From positions 1 to 36,597 of the forward strand of contig CAZKTN010000025.1 in NCBI GenBank assembly GCA_964555705.1: a stretch of 36,597 bases of DNA, written 5' to 3'. Source of the DNA: ZLKRG44 sp964555705 (GTDB lineage Bacteria; Planctomycetota; Phycisphaerae; Phycisphaerales; SM1A02). A model generated the notes under the pieces. The model searched no databases, was not told where the DNA came from, and worked only from the letters and a program-made list of their open reading frames with translations. The translations under genes were made by a program, and so were the position numbers. Of this stretch, positions 23,113 to 31,228 are shown in pieces; positions within the stretch are counted from its first letter, which is position 1; each line of letters opens with the position of its first letter.

Positions 23113-24488
23113 GCAACAACACCAGCACCGCTACCACCGCGACACCCACGCCAGCCATGAGCGCCGTCGCGCGCGACCTGATGGGTCGCATCGAGAAGAA
23201 GACAGCCGTCATCGGCGTGGTAGGCCTCGGCTACGTCGGCCTTCCGCTCGTGCGCGCCATCCGCGACTCGGGATTCCCCGTCATCGGCTTCGACGTCGAC
23301 GAGCGCAAGATCAAGGCGCTGCGCTCGGGCGAACGGTACATCTTCCACCTCGGCGACACGTTCTTCGCTGAGCTGCGCGACGACAAGGCGTTCACGCCGA
23401 CCTCCAACCCGACCGACCTCCGTGGCGCCGACGTCATCCTCCTCTGCGTGCCGACCCCGCTCGGGCCGCACCGCGAGCCCGATCTCCTCTACGTGATCGA
23501 GAGCACGAAGACGGTGGCGACAGTGCTTCGCGAGGGCCAGCTCGTGGTGCTCGAGTCGACGACGTACCCGGGCACGACCCGCGACGAGATGAAGCCCATC
23601 CTTGACGCGCGCGGCCTCACGTGCGGCGAGCAGTATTTCCTCGCGTACAGCCCCGAGCGCGAGGATCCCGGAAGCATGGGCCGCTCCGCGCAGCACATCC
23701 CGAAGCTGGTGGGTGGCGTTGACGACGTGGCCACCGAGCTCGCGATGGCCTTCTACTCGCGCATCGTGAAGGAGGCGCACCGCGTGTCGAGCGCCGAGGT
23801 GGCCGAGAGCGCGAAGCTCCTCGAGAACATCTACCGCGCGGTGAACATCGCGCTCGTGAACGAGCTCAAGGTCGTGCTGACCGACATGAACATCGACGTG
23901 TGGGAGGTGATCGCCGCCGCGAGCACCAAGCCCTTCGGGTTCCAGGCCTTCTACCCGGGTCCCGGGCTCGGCGGGCACTGCATCCCGATCGATCCCTTCT
24001 ACCTCACGTGGAAGGCGCGCGCGATCGGACGCACCACGAGGTTCATCGAGCTCGCGGGCGAGATCAATACCGCGATGCCGCACTACGTCATCGAGCGCGT
24101 GCAGGCTGCCCTCAACGACGACAGCAAGTCGCTCAAGGGCGCGAAGGTGCTCGTGATGGGCATCGCCTACAAGAAGAACATCGACGACCCGCGCGAGAGC
24201 CCGTCTGCGGAGATTCTTGAGCTGCTGCGCGACCGCGGCGCCGACGTGAGCTACCACGACCCGCACCTGCCGAAGTTCCCCTCCATGCGGAAGTACCGCG
24301 TCGACCTTGACTCGGTACCGCTCAATGCGGCGACGCTCTCGGCGTCCGACTGCGTGCTGATCGTGACCGACCACGACGCCGTCGACTACGCGATGGTGGG
24401 CGAGCACGCCCGTCTCGTGGTCGACACCCGCAACGCGATGAACAAGGTGCCGGCGAACCGGATGCGCTGCCGGCTCGTCAAGAGCTGA
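23109..24488 (+). CDS. UDP-sugar/nucleotide-sugar dehydrogenase (WbpA/WecC-like)
   Basis: 459 residues from ATG 23109, with AGGGGGA upstream and ATGA overlap with the cupredoxin stop. The nucleotide-binding motif GLGYVG (39-44) opens the Rossmann domain; the middle domain carries STTYPGTTRDEM. GPGLGGHCIPIDPFYLTWKA holds the catalytic Cys291, and the C-terminal domain has VLVMGIAYKKNIDDPRESPS. This arrangement fits enzymes that oxidise UDP-GlcNAc (or UDP-glucose/ManNAc) to the uronic acid with two NAD+. The residues are closer to the WbpA/WecC branch than to short UDP-glucose dehydrogenases. The product would feed a surface polysaccharide, but no other glycan gene lies in this window. Confidence 0.9.
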   Translation: MSNNTSTATTATPTPAMSAVARDLMGRIEKKTAVIGVVGLGYVGLPLVRAIRDSGFPVIGFDVDERKIKALRSGERYIFHLGDTFFAELRDDKAFTPTSNPTDLRGADVILLCVPTPLGPHREPDLLYVIESTKTVATVLREGQLVVLESTTYPGTTRDEMKPILDARGLTCGEQYFLAYSPEREDPGSMGRSAQHIPKLVGGVDDVATELAMAFYSRIVKEAHRVSSAEVAESAKLLENIYRAVNIALVNELKVVLTDMNIDVWEVIAAASTKPFGFQAFYPGPGLGGHCIPIDPFYLTWKARAIGRTTRFIELAGEINTAMPHYVIERVQAALNDDSKSLKGAKVLVMGIAYKKNIDDPRESPSAEILELLRDRGADVSYHDPHLPKFPSMRKYRVDLDSVPLNAATLSASDCVLIVTDHDAVDYAMVGEHARLVVDTRNAMNKVPANRMRCRLVKS

Positions 24489-24525
24489 TCAGGCCGTGAA
24501 CGCCGAACGCTAGGATGCCATTGCC

Positions 24526-24732
24526 ATGACACTCTCGCGACTCATGCTTGCGGCCGGCATCGCGCTTGCCGCGGCTGCCCCAGCGCTCGCGCAGGGCAAC
24601 CCGAACGCGCCGCGACAGCCGAACGTGCAGAACACCGCACCAGCATGGATCGGCTACGCGGCGATGTTCCTGCTCGTGGCCGCCGTGCTCGCGGTGAGCC
24701 TGTACCCATCCAAGCGCAGCCACCAGGACTGA
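24526..24732 (+). CDS. Small membrane protein with signal sequence and one membrane helix
   Basis: 68 residues. LMLAAGIALAAAAPALAQ looks like a cleavable signal peptide ending ALA-Q; a polar linker follows, then a membrane helix (WIGYAAMFLLVAAVLAVSLY) and a short Lys/Arg/His tail. No family is recognised. The codon use matches neighbours and the gene is followed 6 bases later by another small gene in the same direction. It is the first of three small membrane proteins that run to 25412. Confidence 0.72.
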   Translation: MTLSRLMLAAGIALAAAAPALAQGNPNAPRQPNVQNTAPAWIGYAAMFLLVAAVLAVSLYPSKRSHQD

Positions 24733-24738
24733 GCGCGC

Positions 24739-25035
24739 ATGACCAGATCGTCACTTGCGGCGCTGGTCTCGATCAACGCGCTGCTGCTCGCGGCACTCGC
24801 GTGGGTGGAGTGGTCTCCGGGCGCGCAGGCGCAGTCGATGAGCAGGACGCGGGCCTCGTACGCGATGACCGGCGGCACGCTGATGGGTGTCCCTCAGGGC
24901 GTCGTGTACATCATCAACGAGACCGACCAGGAGCTGATCGCGCTCATGTGGAACGAGCGCACGAAGCAGTTCCAGGGCCTGGGCTACCGCAACATCGCGG
25001 CTGACCTCTCGTCTGCGCAGAGGGTGCGGCCATGA
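24739..25035 (+). CDS. Small secreted or anchored protein, first of a related pair
   Basis: 98 residues. SSLAALVSINALLLAALAWV is a signal anchor or signal peptide. The exported part reads YAMTGGTLMGVPQGVVYIIN, then LIALMWNERTKQFQGLGYRN. It resembles the downstream protein in plan: a helix, then a strand with VVYIINETDQELIALMW in place of SVYVLDNHSETLFVYTI. Similar short planctomycete proteins have V-Y-x-[IL]-[DN]-N repeats. Function is unknown. Its stop and the ATG of the next gene overlap by ATGA (25032-25035). Confidence 0.72.
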   Translation: MTRSSLAALVSINALLLAALAWVEWSPGAQAQSMSRTRASYAMTGGTLMGVPQGVVYIINETDQELIALMWNERTKQFQGLGYRNIAADLSSAQRVRP

Positions 25036-25412
25036 GCGCACGCCCGGATCGCGATGCGTCCGAGGTTGCCGCGGGAACCGATCGCCGCCGAAGCGCCCAC
25101 GTCGCGGCCACGCCACTGTGGGCGTCCGCGTTCGTGCTCGCAGGGCTCCTCATCGTGTCGGCGGGCCGCATCACTCCCTCTGCCGATGCCGGCGACGCTG
25201 CGTCAGTCGCGGCCGGCGGCATGCAGGTGCTCACGCTCACCAACGGCGACGGCTCGTCCACGCAGTTCAACGAGTCGGTGTACGTGCTCGACAACCACTC
25301 CGAGACGCTCTTCGTCTACACGATCGAGAACGCCACCGACAAGCGCGGCCTGATCCTCCGCACCGCCGAGCCGCTGCAGCAGGTCTTCCGAAACGCGCGG
25401 CCGAGGCAGTGA
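25032..25412 (+). CDS. Small membrane protein, second of a related pair
   Basis: 126 residues. After a polar N-terminus comes one membrane helix (LWASAFVLAGLLIVSAG) and an exported tail with MQVLTLTNGDGSSTQFNESV and VYVLDNHSETLFVYTIENA. The tail aligns in plan with the preceding protein, so the two are probably diverged copies that act together. No enzyme motif is visible. It ends 86 bases before the deoC ATG. Confidence 0.72.
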   Translation: MSARPDRDASEVAAGTDRRRSAHVAATPLWASAFVLAGLLIVSAGRITPSADAGDAASVAAGGMQVLTLTNGDGSSTQFNESVYVLDNHSETLFVYTIENATDKRGLILRTAEPLQQVFRNARPRQ

Positions 25413-25497
25413 CTTGCGCACCGGAGATGGCGAGTTGCGCGATGGGGCCGGTGCCGTGCGCAGTGGAGCAGGCGCCGTGGGGGATGGGACCGGTGCA

Positions 25498-26475
25498 ATG
25501 CGGCTGCGGCCTGTCGACCCGGTGACGCTACAGGCGCGTGCCGCGCGGTTCGGCACACGGTCCATCAAGGCATCGTCGAAGCGGCAGGGCCTTCGCCTGG
25601 CTCTGTCGATGGTCGACCTCACGACGCTTGAGGGCAAGGACTCCCCTGGAAAGGTGCGTGCACTCTGCCAGAAGGCGCTTCACCCGAGCGAGCATGCGTT
25701 CGACCCGCCGCTTCCTGCCGCCGCCGCAATCTGCGTGTACCCCGCGCTCGTGCCCGTCGCGCGCGAGGCGCTGGCCGGCAGCGCCGTGAAGATCGCGTCT
25801 GTAGCGACAGGCTTCCCCAGCGGCCAGTACCCGCTTGATGTGCGGCTCGCCGACTGCGCGCAGGCGATCGCCGCAGGCGCCGACGAGATCGACATGGTGA
25901 TCTCGCGCGGCGCATTTCTGGCGGGGCGCCTGGACGAGGTGCGGCACGAGATTGCGCAGACTCGCATCATGTGCGTGCAGGCTGCGGCAGCGGCAGGGCG
26001 GCCTGCGGCGCACCTCAAGGTGATCCTGGAGACAGGCGAGCTTGGTTCATATGACGCAATCCGCCGCGCGAGCGACCTTGCGATCGATGCCGCGGTAGGT
26101 GCACCCGGCGTTCCCGCACCGACCGACGGCGAGATCTTCATCAAGACGTCGACAGGCAAGGTGCAGCCTGCGGCCACACCGCCCGTCACGCTCGTGATGC
26201 TTGAGGCGATCCGCGATCATTTCCTCGCGACCGGCGTGCGCATCGGCATGAAGCCGGCAGGGGGCATACGCACCGCAAAGTCCGCGCTGGCGTACCTGGT
26301 GATGGTGAAGGAGACGCTCGGCGAGGAGTGGCTGATTCCGCACCTCTTCAGGATCGGCGCATCAACGCTCGCCAACGACATCGTGCGGCAGCTGCTGAGG
26401 CTTGAGAGCCCGAGCGACCCCGCAGTGGCCGGCGGCGTGCGCTACTCGTCCCGCTGGGACGTCACCGAGAGCTGA
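25498..26475 (+). CDS. deoC: Deoxyribose-phosphate aldolase
   Basis: 325 residues from ATG 25498, preceded by GGGGATGGGA; the upstream G-rich frame from TTG 25414 adds a low-complexity stretch and is not favoured. MVDLTTLEGKDSPGKV is the DeoC start, ADEIDMVISRGAFLAG carries the second active-site element, and FIKTSTGK contains the Schiff-base Lys216; MKPAGGIRT follows. The enzyme splits 2-deoxyribose 5-phosphate into glyceraldehyde 3-phosphate and acetaldehyde in the cytoplasm. It is longer than many DeoC, mainly at its two ends. An aldehyde dehydrogenase pair that could use the acetaldehyde lies 5-8 kb downstream. The 3' end overlaps the converging RGG-protein gene by 14 bases. Confidence 0.95.
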   Translation: MRLRPVDPVTLQARAARFGTRSIKASSKRQGLRLALSMVDLTTLEGKDSPGKVRALCQKALHPSEHAFDPPLPAAAAICVYPALVPVAREALAGSAVKIASVATGFPSGQYPLDVRLADCAQAIAAGADEIDMVISRGAFLAGRLDEVRHEIAQTRIMCVQAAAAAGRPAAHLKVILETGELGSYDAIRRASDLAIDAAVGAPGVPAPTDGEIFIKTSTGKVQPAATPPVTLVMLEAIRDHFLATGVRIGMKPAGGIRTAKSALAYLVMVKETLGEEWLIPHLFRIGASTLANDIVRQLLRLESPSDPAVAGGVRYSSRWDVTES

Positions 26476-27406
26476 ACCGTTCCGGCCGAGGCTCCCGCGG
26501 GGCGCGCGGCACCTTCGGCGGGAACTTCACTCGCTCGATGACGGTGAGCAGAGTGGCCACCTTGTCGTGCGCCTCACGCACGTCGCGCCACGGCATGAGC
26601 CTCTCGTCGCGACTCTCGTCGCGCAGGTGCTCGAGCTCGACAGCCGATGGCACAGCGCCACCACTCGCGCCAAGCGCTGCGCTTGCGCGGCTCAGCTCGC
26701 GGAGAGCGCGCTCGAGCTCGGCCCTCAGCGCAGCAACGCGCTCGCCCGGACCTCGCTCGCGTGACCCTGCACGCCCACGCGGTCCGCGCTCGGCCTGCAC
26801 CTTGTCGTTGCGTGCACCGAACATCGCACGGCGCGTGTCGCCACGCGGAGCGCGCTGATCGCGCGCGGGACCGAACCCGACACCACCCTTGCGCGCGCGC
26901 GCTGCAGTGCTCCGTGGCGCGAAACCCTCGGGCTCGCCCTCTGTGCGAGGTGGCGCACTGCGCGGGGCGAAGCCACCACGGTCACCGGCCGGCCGTGCCG
27001 ATCCGCGAGGCGCAAAGCCACCCCGATCGCGGTCTCCGCGCGCCGCAGGTCCACGGCCACCGAAACCGCCACCACGCGGACCGTCGCCACGTGTGCTACC
27101 GCCGCGCGGACCATCGCCGCGCGATCCGCCGAATCCGCCGCCGCGCGGACCATCGCCACGCGCGCCGCCGAAACCGCCACCACGACTGAAGCCGCGGCCG
27201 CCAGAGGCGCCCTCGCCACGGGAGCCGCCGCCGAAACCGCCTGTGCGCCCACCGCGACTGAAGCTCTTGCCGCCGCCATCGCGCGCTCCGCCGCGATCGC
27301 CGCGCGCACCGACGCCGCCACCACCGCCGAAGCGCTTCGGGCCGCGAGGGCCGCCTGCACTGCCACCACGACCCTGCCGCGGTCCTCGATCGCCATTGAA
27401 TGCCAT
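26462..27406 (-). CDS. RGG/GFGG-repeat, intrinsically disordered protein
   Basis: 314 residues from ATG 27406. Residues about 5-190 are low-complexity, rich in Gly and Arg, with repeated GFGG, RGDGPRGG and RGGFAPR units. This is a typical disordered RGG-type stretch; such segments bind RNA or promote phase separation in other proteins. The last 120 residues are less repetitive and helical (GERVAALRAELERALRELSR, VREAHDKVATLLTVIERVKF). No RNA-recognition or helicase domain is seen. The longer open frame to 27457 would overlap the divergent CDF gene start. RNA binding is suggested by composition only. Confidence 0.75.
   Translation of the reverse strand: MAFNGDRGPRQGRGGSAGGPRGPKRFGGGGGVGARGDRGGARDGGGKSFSRGGRTGGFGGGSRGEGASGGRGFSRGGGFGGARGDGPRGGGFGGSRGDGPRGGSTRGDGPRGGGFGGRGPAARGDRDRGGFAPRGSARPAGDRGGFAPRSAPPRTEGEPEGFAPRSTAARARKGGVGFGPARDQRAPRGDTRRAMFGARNDKVQAERGPRGRAGSRERGPGERVAALRAELERALRELSRASAALGASGGAVPSAVELEHLRDESRDERLMPWRDVREAHDKVATLLTVIERVKFPPKVPRAPREPRPERFSSR
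27060..27200 (-). repeat. DNA repeats coding for RGDGPRGG/GFGG units
   Basis: Several near-copies of a unit (GCGGACCATCGCC or GCGGACCGTCGCC on the plus strand) lie in the RGG gene. They encode RGDGPRGG and GGFGG and account for the repetitive look of this stretch; no CRISPR-like spacing is present. Confidence 0.7.
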
Positions 27407-27429
27407 CGCGCGATGGTAGGGTGCCCACG

Positions 27430-28353
27430 ATGCGCGCGCTCGAGACGAGAGTCGCAATCGCTGCGGTGGTGGTCGCCGTCGTCGTGATGGCGATCAAGCT
27501 GGTGGCGTGGATCGTCACCGATTCCGATGCAATCCTGTCCGATGCGCTCGAGGCGCTTGTCAACGTAGCCGCAAGCCTGATGGCTCTCGGAGCGATCAAG
27601 ATCGCGCACCGGCCGCCTGACTCGACGCATCCCTACGGCCACGGCCGCATCGAGTTCATCAGCGCATCGATAGAGGGCGGCATGATCCTCTTCGCCGCAG
27701 TCGCGATCGTGGTGCAGGCCACGGGATCGCTCATCGGCGGCGCGAGGGAACTCACCAACCCGGGCCTTGGGCTGTGGCTCATCATCCTCACCGGTGTCAT
27801 CAACGGCGTGATGGCCGTGCTGCTGCTGTCGATCGGGCGTCGCACGGGGTCTGCGGCGCTCAAGGGCGACGGCATGCACCTGCTGTCTGACCTCATCACC
27901 ACCGTCGCGGTCGTCGCAAGCCTCATGGCCGTGGCGTCAACAGGCTGGTGGTGGATCGATCCTGCGGCAGCGATCCTCATCGCATTCGTGCTTGGCGCGA
28001 TGGGCGTGCGCCTCGTGTGGCGCAGCTTCGACAACCTCATGGACAAGCGAGACGACCGTGACCAGCAGGCGCTCGAGCGGCTGCTTGCATCGCATGTCGG
28101 TCCGCAGGGCCAGGCGCCGAGGATCTGCTCGTTCCACAAGGTGCGTTCGCGCCACGACGGCCGCGAGCACTGGATCGACATGCATGTTCGGCTTCCCGCA
28201 TGGATGAGCGTCCGCGAGAGCCATGATGCGGCGTCGGTCCTTGAAGGCGAGGCCGTCTGTGCCCTTGGCGGCCCGGGCGACGCCACCGCTCACTGCGAGC
28301 CGTGCGCCGATCCTGCCTGCGCACTCTGCGACGCACTTCGACCGAGCATGTAG
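27430..28353 (+). CDS. Cation diffusion facilitator (CDF) metal exporter with a Cys-rich tail
   Basis: 307 residues from ATG 27430; the ATG at 27400 is upstream of the natural start of the family. The first membrane helix and DSDAILSDALEALVN, then HPYGHGRIEF and the fifth-helix motif HLLSDLITT, carry the metal-site residues of the CDF family. After six membrane segments comes the cytoplasmic domain (FHKVRSRHDGREHWIDMHVR). The tail reads HCEPCADPACALCDAL: a cluster of four Cys and one His that could bind zinc or another soft metal. CDF proteins are proton antiporters for Zn, Fe, Co or Mn. Cys-rich C-terminal tails of this kind are not usual. It overlaps the converging membrane gene by 64 bases. 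Confidence 0.93.
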   Translation: MRALETRVAIAAVVVAVVVMAIKLVAWIVTDSDAILSDALEALVNVAASLMALGAIKIAHRPPDSTHPYGHGRIEFISASIEGGMILFAAVAIVVQATGSLIGGARELTNPGLGLWLIILTGVINGVMAVLLLSIGRRTGSAALKGDGMHLLSDLITTVAVVASLMAVASTGWWWIDPAAAILIAFVLGAMGVRLVWRSFDNLMDKRDDRDQQALERLLASHVGPQGQAPRICSFHKVRSRHDGREHWIDMHVRLPAWMSVRESHDAASVLEGEAVCALGGPGDATAHCEPCADPACALCDALRPSM

Positions 28354-29162
28354 CCAGCCGCGAAGTACGCCGCGATTCGCGGCAGACCCATCCACGCCAG
28401 CGGCAGCACGAGCATGGCGGTGGACACTGCCGCCCATCCCAGCATCGCTCCCGCAATGCGTGTCCACACGGATGCGCGCCCAGACCTTGTGATGCGCCAG
28501 CTGGTGCGCATCGCGTCGAGCGCGCGCATGCCATCGGCCACGCCCAGTGGCGCATAGATCCACCTGCACTGGATCCACACCGACGCGAGCACGAATGGCA
28601 CTGCCAGCGCCACCGACACCCACCAGACGCGGACCGTCAGCTCGAGCCCCTCGACGCCGTCGGACATCGCCTGCATGGTGATGATGATGCCGGCGACGAC
28701 GATCGCGATCGCCCACAGCACGAAGGGCACCACAACCGCAAGCGCCAGCATCGCCACCACACCAGCGAATGGTGCGAGCCGCACGAGCGGGCCGCACATG
28801 TCGCTCACTGACACCGGCATCTGCCGATGCGCGCGGACGCACATCCACGCCATGCCGTAGAGGGCCGGCAGAGGCAGCGCGCAGAACACGACGAGCTGCA
28901 CGCCAATGCCCAGCAGACGCACCGCCACTATCCCCAGCAGCTCGAGCGGAGATGCGAGTTCCGTTGCCTCCGCCACCCGATCCGGATCCGGAAGCGGCGC
29001 GATGCGGTCCATGAGCCATGCCGAGGCCAACTGGCTCAGCACCCACAGCGCGATCGCGCCAAGCGTCCACCACCCAGCAACCGCAAGTGCCCGACCTGCA
29101 CGCATGCGTGCATCCGAAGCGCACGCCCGAACGGCGGTCCAGTCGGACAGCGGGTCGCTCAT
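28290..29162 (-). CDS. Multispanning membrane protein, second of a tandem pair
   Basis: 290 residues from ATG 29162, which shares ATGA (29159-29162) with the upstream gene's stop. The open frame reaches 29231 but the extra codons are inside that gene. About six hydrophobic segments are seen (WWTLGAIALWVLSQLASAWL, IVAVRLLGIGVQLVVF, VVAMLALAVVVPFVLWAIAI and others). The late element RALDAMRTSWRITRSGRA is like the loop of glycerophosphodiester-phosphodiesterase membrane or DUF4013-like proteins. Similarity of this loop with its upstream neighbour (VAAVSTAWRISKGHV) suggests a duplicated pair. Function is unknown. Confidence 0.72.
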   Translation of the reverse strand: MSDPLSDWTAVRACASDARMRAGRALAVAGWWTLGAIALWVLSQLASAWLMDRIAPLPDPDRVAEATELASPLELLGIVAVRLLGIGVQLVVFCALPLPALYGMAWMCVRAHRQMPVSVSDMCGPLVRLAPFAGVVAMLALAVVVPFVLWAIAIVVAGIIITMQAMSDGVEGLELTVRVWWVSVALAVPFVLASVWIQCRWIYAPLGVADGMRALDAMRTSWRITRSGRASVWTRIAGAMLGWAAVSTAMLVLPLAWMGLPRIAAYFAAGYMLGRSASQSAQAGSAHGSQ

Positions 29163-30241
29163 GACCTGAAGTCGGGCGGCGCGGTCGCTGATGGATCGAA
29201 CGCCGGAAAGCGCTTCGATGCAAGCCCCCACGAACCGTCGGGACCTCGCGTGATCAGTTCAGGTGCGCTGGGGCATTCGCGCCGCATGAGCAGGAGCCAG
29301 GCAGCAGCAAGCAGCGCGAAGATCGTGGGGAGACCGATGATGAACAGCGGGATGCCGCAGCACATCGCGGTCACGACTGCGACGACGAACACCAGCAGGA
29401 AGAGCACGATCAGCTCGAGCACGTGACCCTTGGAGATGCGCCATGCGGTGCTGACGGCAGCCACAGGCCCCCGACCCCCCATCGCAGGGTCAATGACAGG
29501 GAGCACGCAGAAGGTGAGGCGAATCGCAAGCCAGGTGGCGACGACGAAGATGGGCAGTGCTGCGGCGAGCAGGATCAGGCCCACTGCGACCGCCCCAACG
29601 GTCACGCCGGGCGCTGTGTCGGCAAGCGTCTTCGGGAACAGGAACAGCACAGTCGACAGCACCACCAGTCCCCCAGCCATGGCGTAGATCGGCATCGTCG
29701 CGAGGTACTGGAGGATGATGGCGCCCCACTGCGCCGGAAGCCTCCTGTAGCCCCGCAGGATGTCCTTCACGCCAGGCGACTCGCCGCGCGCTACGCGAAT
29801 CGCGATGAGGAAGATGCCCACCGTCAGCGGCAACTGGACAAGGAAGCCCCACACGATGCTGAAGCAGTTGGACAGGAACCCGAGGGCTATCGTGCGCGCG
29901 CTCGGGTCCGGGCCATCCGACATGAGCGCCTGACGCAAGGCATCGCGGAATGGGCCCTCGCTGACAGCAGTGTCCGCATCATCCTCTGCGGTGGGATCCA
30001 CCGGCCGCGATGCCGCTGAAGTCGCCGCCTCCTCCCTGTCGGCCTCCGCCGAGATGACCTGCGCCATCGCAAGGATCTGCGGGGGCACTTGCGCCACCAG
30101 CAACGCAAGGCTGCACAGCAGGAGAGCGGTGAATCCTCGCGAGAGGATCCCCTTGGCGAGCTCGATGGTGGCAGACAAGCTGAATGCGGGAGCCGTAGGT
30201 GGCAGCAGCATGGAATCGGATTCGATCGGCGTGAGGCTCAC
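29159..30241 (-). CDS. Multispanning membrane protein, first of a tandem pair
   Basis: 360 residues from GTG 30241, which shares GTGA with the ThuA gene stop and has AAGGAG 8 bases upstream. The open frame to 30433 is inside the ThuA gene. About six hydrophobic segments flank a large acidic loop (residues 60-110, rich in Asp and Ala) and the segment RVARGESPGVKDILRGYRRL. A loop VAAVSTAWRISKGHV before the last membrane helices resembles GPDPase-membrane-domain proteins. No catalytic domain is present. Tight coupling suggests the two membrane proteins and ThuA act together or are co-expressed. Confidence 0.75.
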   Translation of the reverse strand: MSLTPIESDSMLLPPTAPAFSLSATIELAKGILSRGFTALLLCSLALLVAQVPPQILAMAQVISAEADREEAATSAASRPVDPTAEDDADTAVSEGPFRDALRQALMSDGPDPSARTIALGFLSNCFSIVWGFLVQLPLTVGIFLIAIRVARGESPGVKDILRGYRRLPAQWGAIILQYLATMPIYAMAGGLVVLSTVLFLFPKTLADTAPGVTVGAVAVGLILLAAALPIFVVATWLAIRLTFCVLPVIDPAMGGRGPVAAVSTAWRISKGHVLELIVLFLLVFVVAVVTAMCCGIPLFIIGLPTIFALLAAAWLLLMRRECPSAPELITRGPDGSWGLASKRFPAFDPSATAPPDFRS

Positions 30242-31134
30242 TGGGGTGTCTCCTTGGGCGCTGCGGGTGGTGGGGATGCACGACCGGGTTGGGCCGGCAC
30301 GCCGACACGCACGCGCTCGGTCGCATCGCCCTCCGGGGCCATTCGCGCTGCCCACCGCAGTCCGCCTTCGATGTGGTCCATGAATAGCGGCTCTGCGAAG
30401 CTCTCCGACGTGTGTCCGCCGCCCGTGTACCACGCCCGGCCCTTGCCTAGGTCACGGCACCACGCGATCGGGTGGTCGCCCTCCATGCGTGGACCGGTGA
30501 TGGTCGAACCATCCATCGACGCAAGTACGCGCACCCCGTCCACTGTTCGGGGCGAGCGGTCGTAGACGTACCACTCGTCGGTGCGTTCCCAGCGCTCGGG
30601 CAGCATCGCCGTGGACAGATGCGTGCGGTCCTCGACAATCACCGTCGATCTCTGCACCGCAGGATGCGCGACGAACCGAGCGCAGCAGAGCTGCTCGCCG
30701 TACCACGGCCACTGGTGCTCGGTGTCGGCCGCTGCGTGGATGCCAAGCCAGCCGCCGCCTGCAAGCACCCACTCCGTGAGCGCGTGCTGCTGCGCATCAT
30801 CGAGCACATCGCCTGTGGTCGAGAGGAACACGATCGCGCGGTAGCGCGCGAGCCCCTCGCTCGTGAATGTGCCGGAGTCCTCGCTGTGGTCGACGGTCCA
30901 CGCAGTCCCGAGCCGCTCGCGCAGCGCCTTGACTCCGTCCGGAATGGACGCATGGCGGAATCCGGCAGTGCGGGTAAAGATCAGGACGCGCGGGCGATCG
31001 GGAGCAGGCGAAGCTGGTGCGTCGGCGGCAACGTCCGACTTCGGTCGCGAATCCTGCACGCGGTCGGCGGATGCCGCATAGAGCCTCACGCCAGCGAGCA
31101 TCAGCACTGCCGCCACAAGCAGCCGCGTCGACAT
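30238..31134 (-). CDS. Secreted ThuA-domain protein
   Basis: 298 residues from ATG 31134, with signal sequence LLVAAVLMLAGVRLYAASA; ATG 31170 would add 12 residues. The domain has the ThuA pattern: RVLIFTRTAGFRHASIPDG near residue 50, YRAIVFLSTTGDVLDDAQQH, LAGGGWLGIHAAADTEHQWP, then HPIAWCRDLGKGRAWYTGGG and a final HTSESF. This fold is a class I glutamine amidotransferase relative, common in planctomycetes, and named for trehalose use; its activity here is unknown. The Ala/Pro-rich tail may anchor or link. It lies 94 bases after the short aldehyde dehydrogenase gene and overlaps the next gene. Confidence 0.85.
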   Translation of the reverse strand: MSTRLLVAAVLMLAGVRLYAASADRVQDSRPKSDVAADAPASPAPDRPRVLIFTRTAGFRHASIPDGVKALRERLGTAWTVDHSEDSGTFTSEGLARYRAIVFLSTTGDVLDDAQQHALTEWVLAGGGWLGIHAAADTEHQWPWYGEQLCCARFVAHPAVQRSTVIVEDRTHLSTAMLPERWERTDEWYVYDRSPRTVDGVRVLASMDGSTITGPRMEGDHPIAWCRDLGKGRAWYTGGGHTSESFAEPLFMDHIEGGLRWAARMAPEGDATERVRVGVPAQPGRASPPPAAPKETPQ

Positions 31135-31228
31135 GCGGCGCAGGCTATCCGCGAGCCATGTCGGGCCCATCAGGATGCGTGACAGGGTCGGCGCAGCCGG
31201 ATGGCGCGCGGACGGCCGCGCCCGTGGT

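Noticed and set aside
23013..24407. Minus-strand frame of 464 codons
   Set aside because: Antisense shadow of the nucleotide-sugar dehydrogenase, which has complete catalytic motifs.
27060..27200. Regular repeats that could suggest a CRISPR array
   Set aside because: The repeats are in frame, imperfect and encode Gly/Arg units of the RGG protein; no unique spacers are present.
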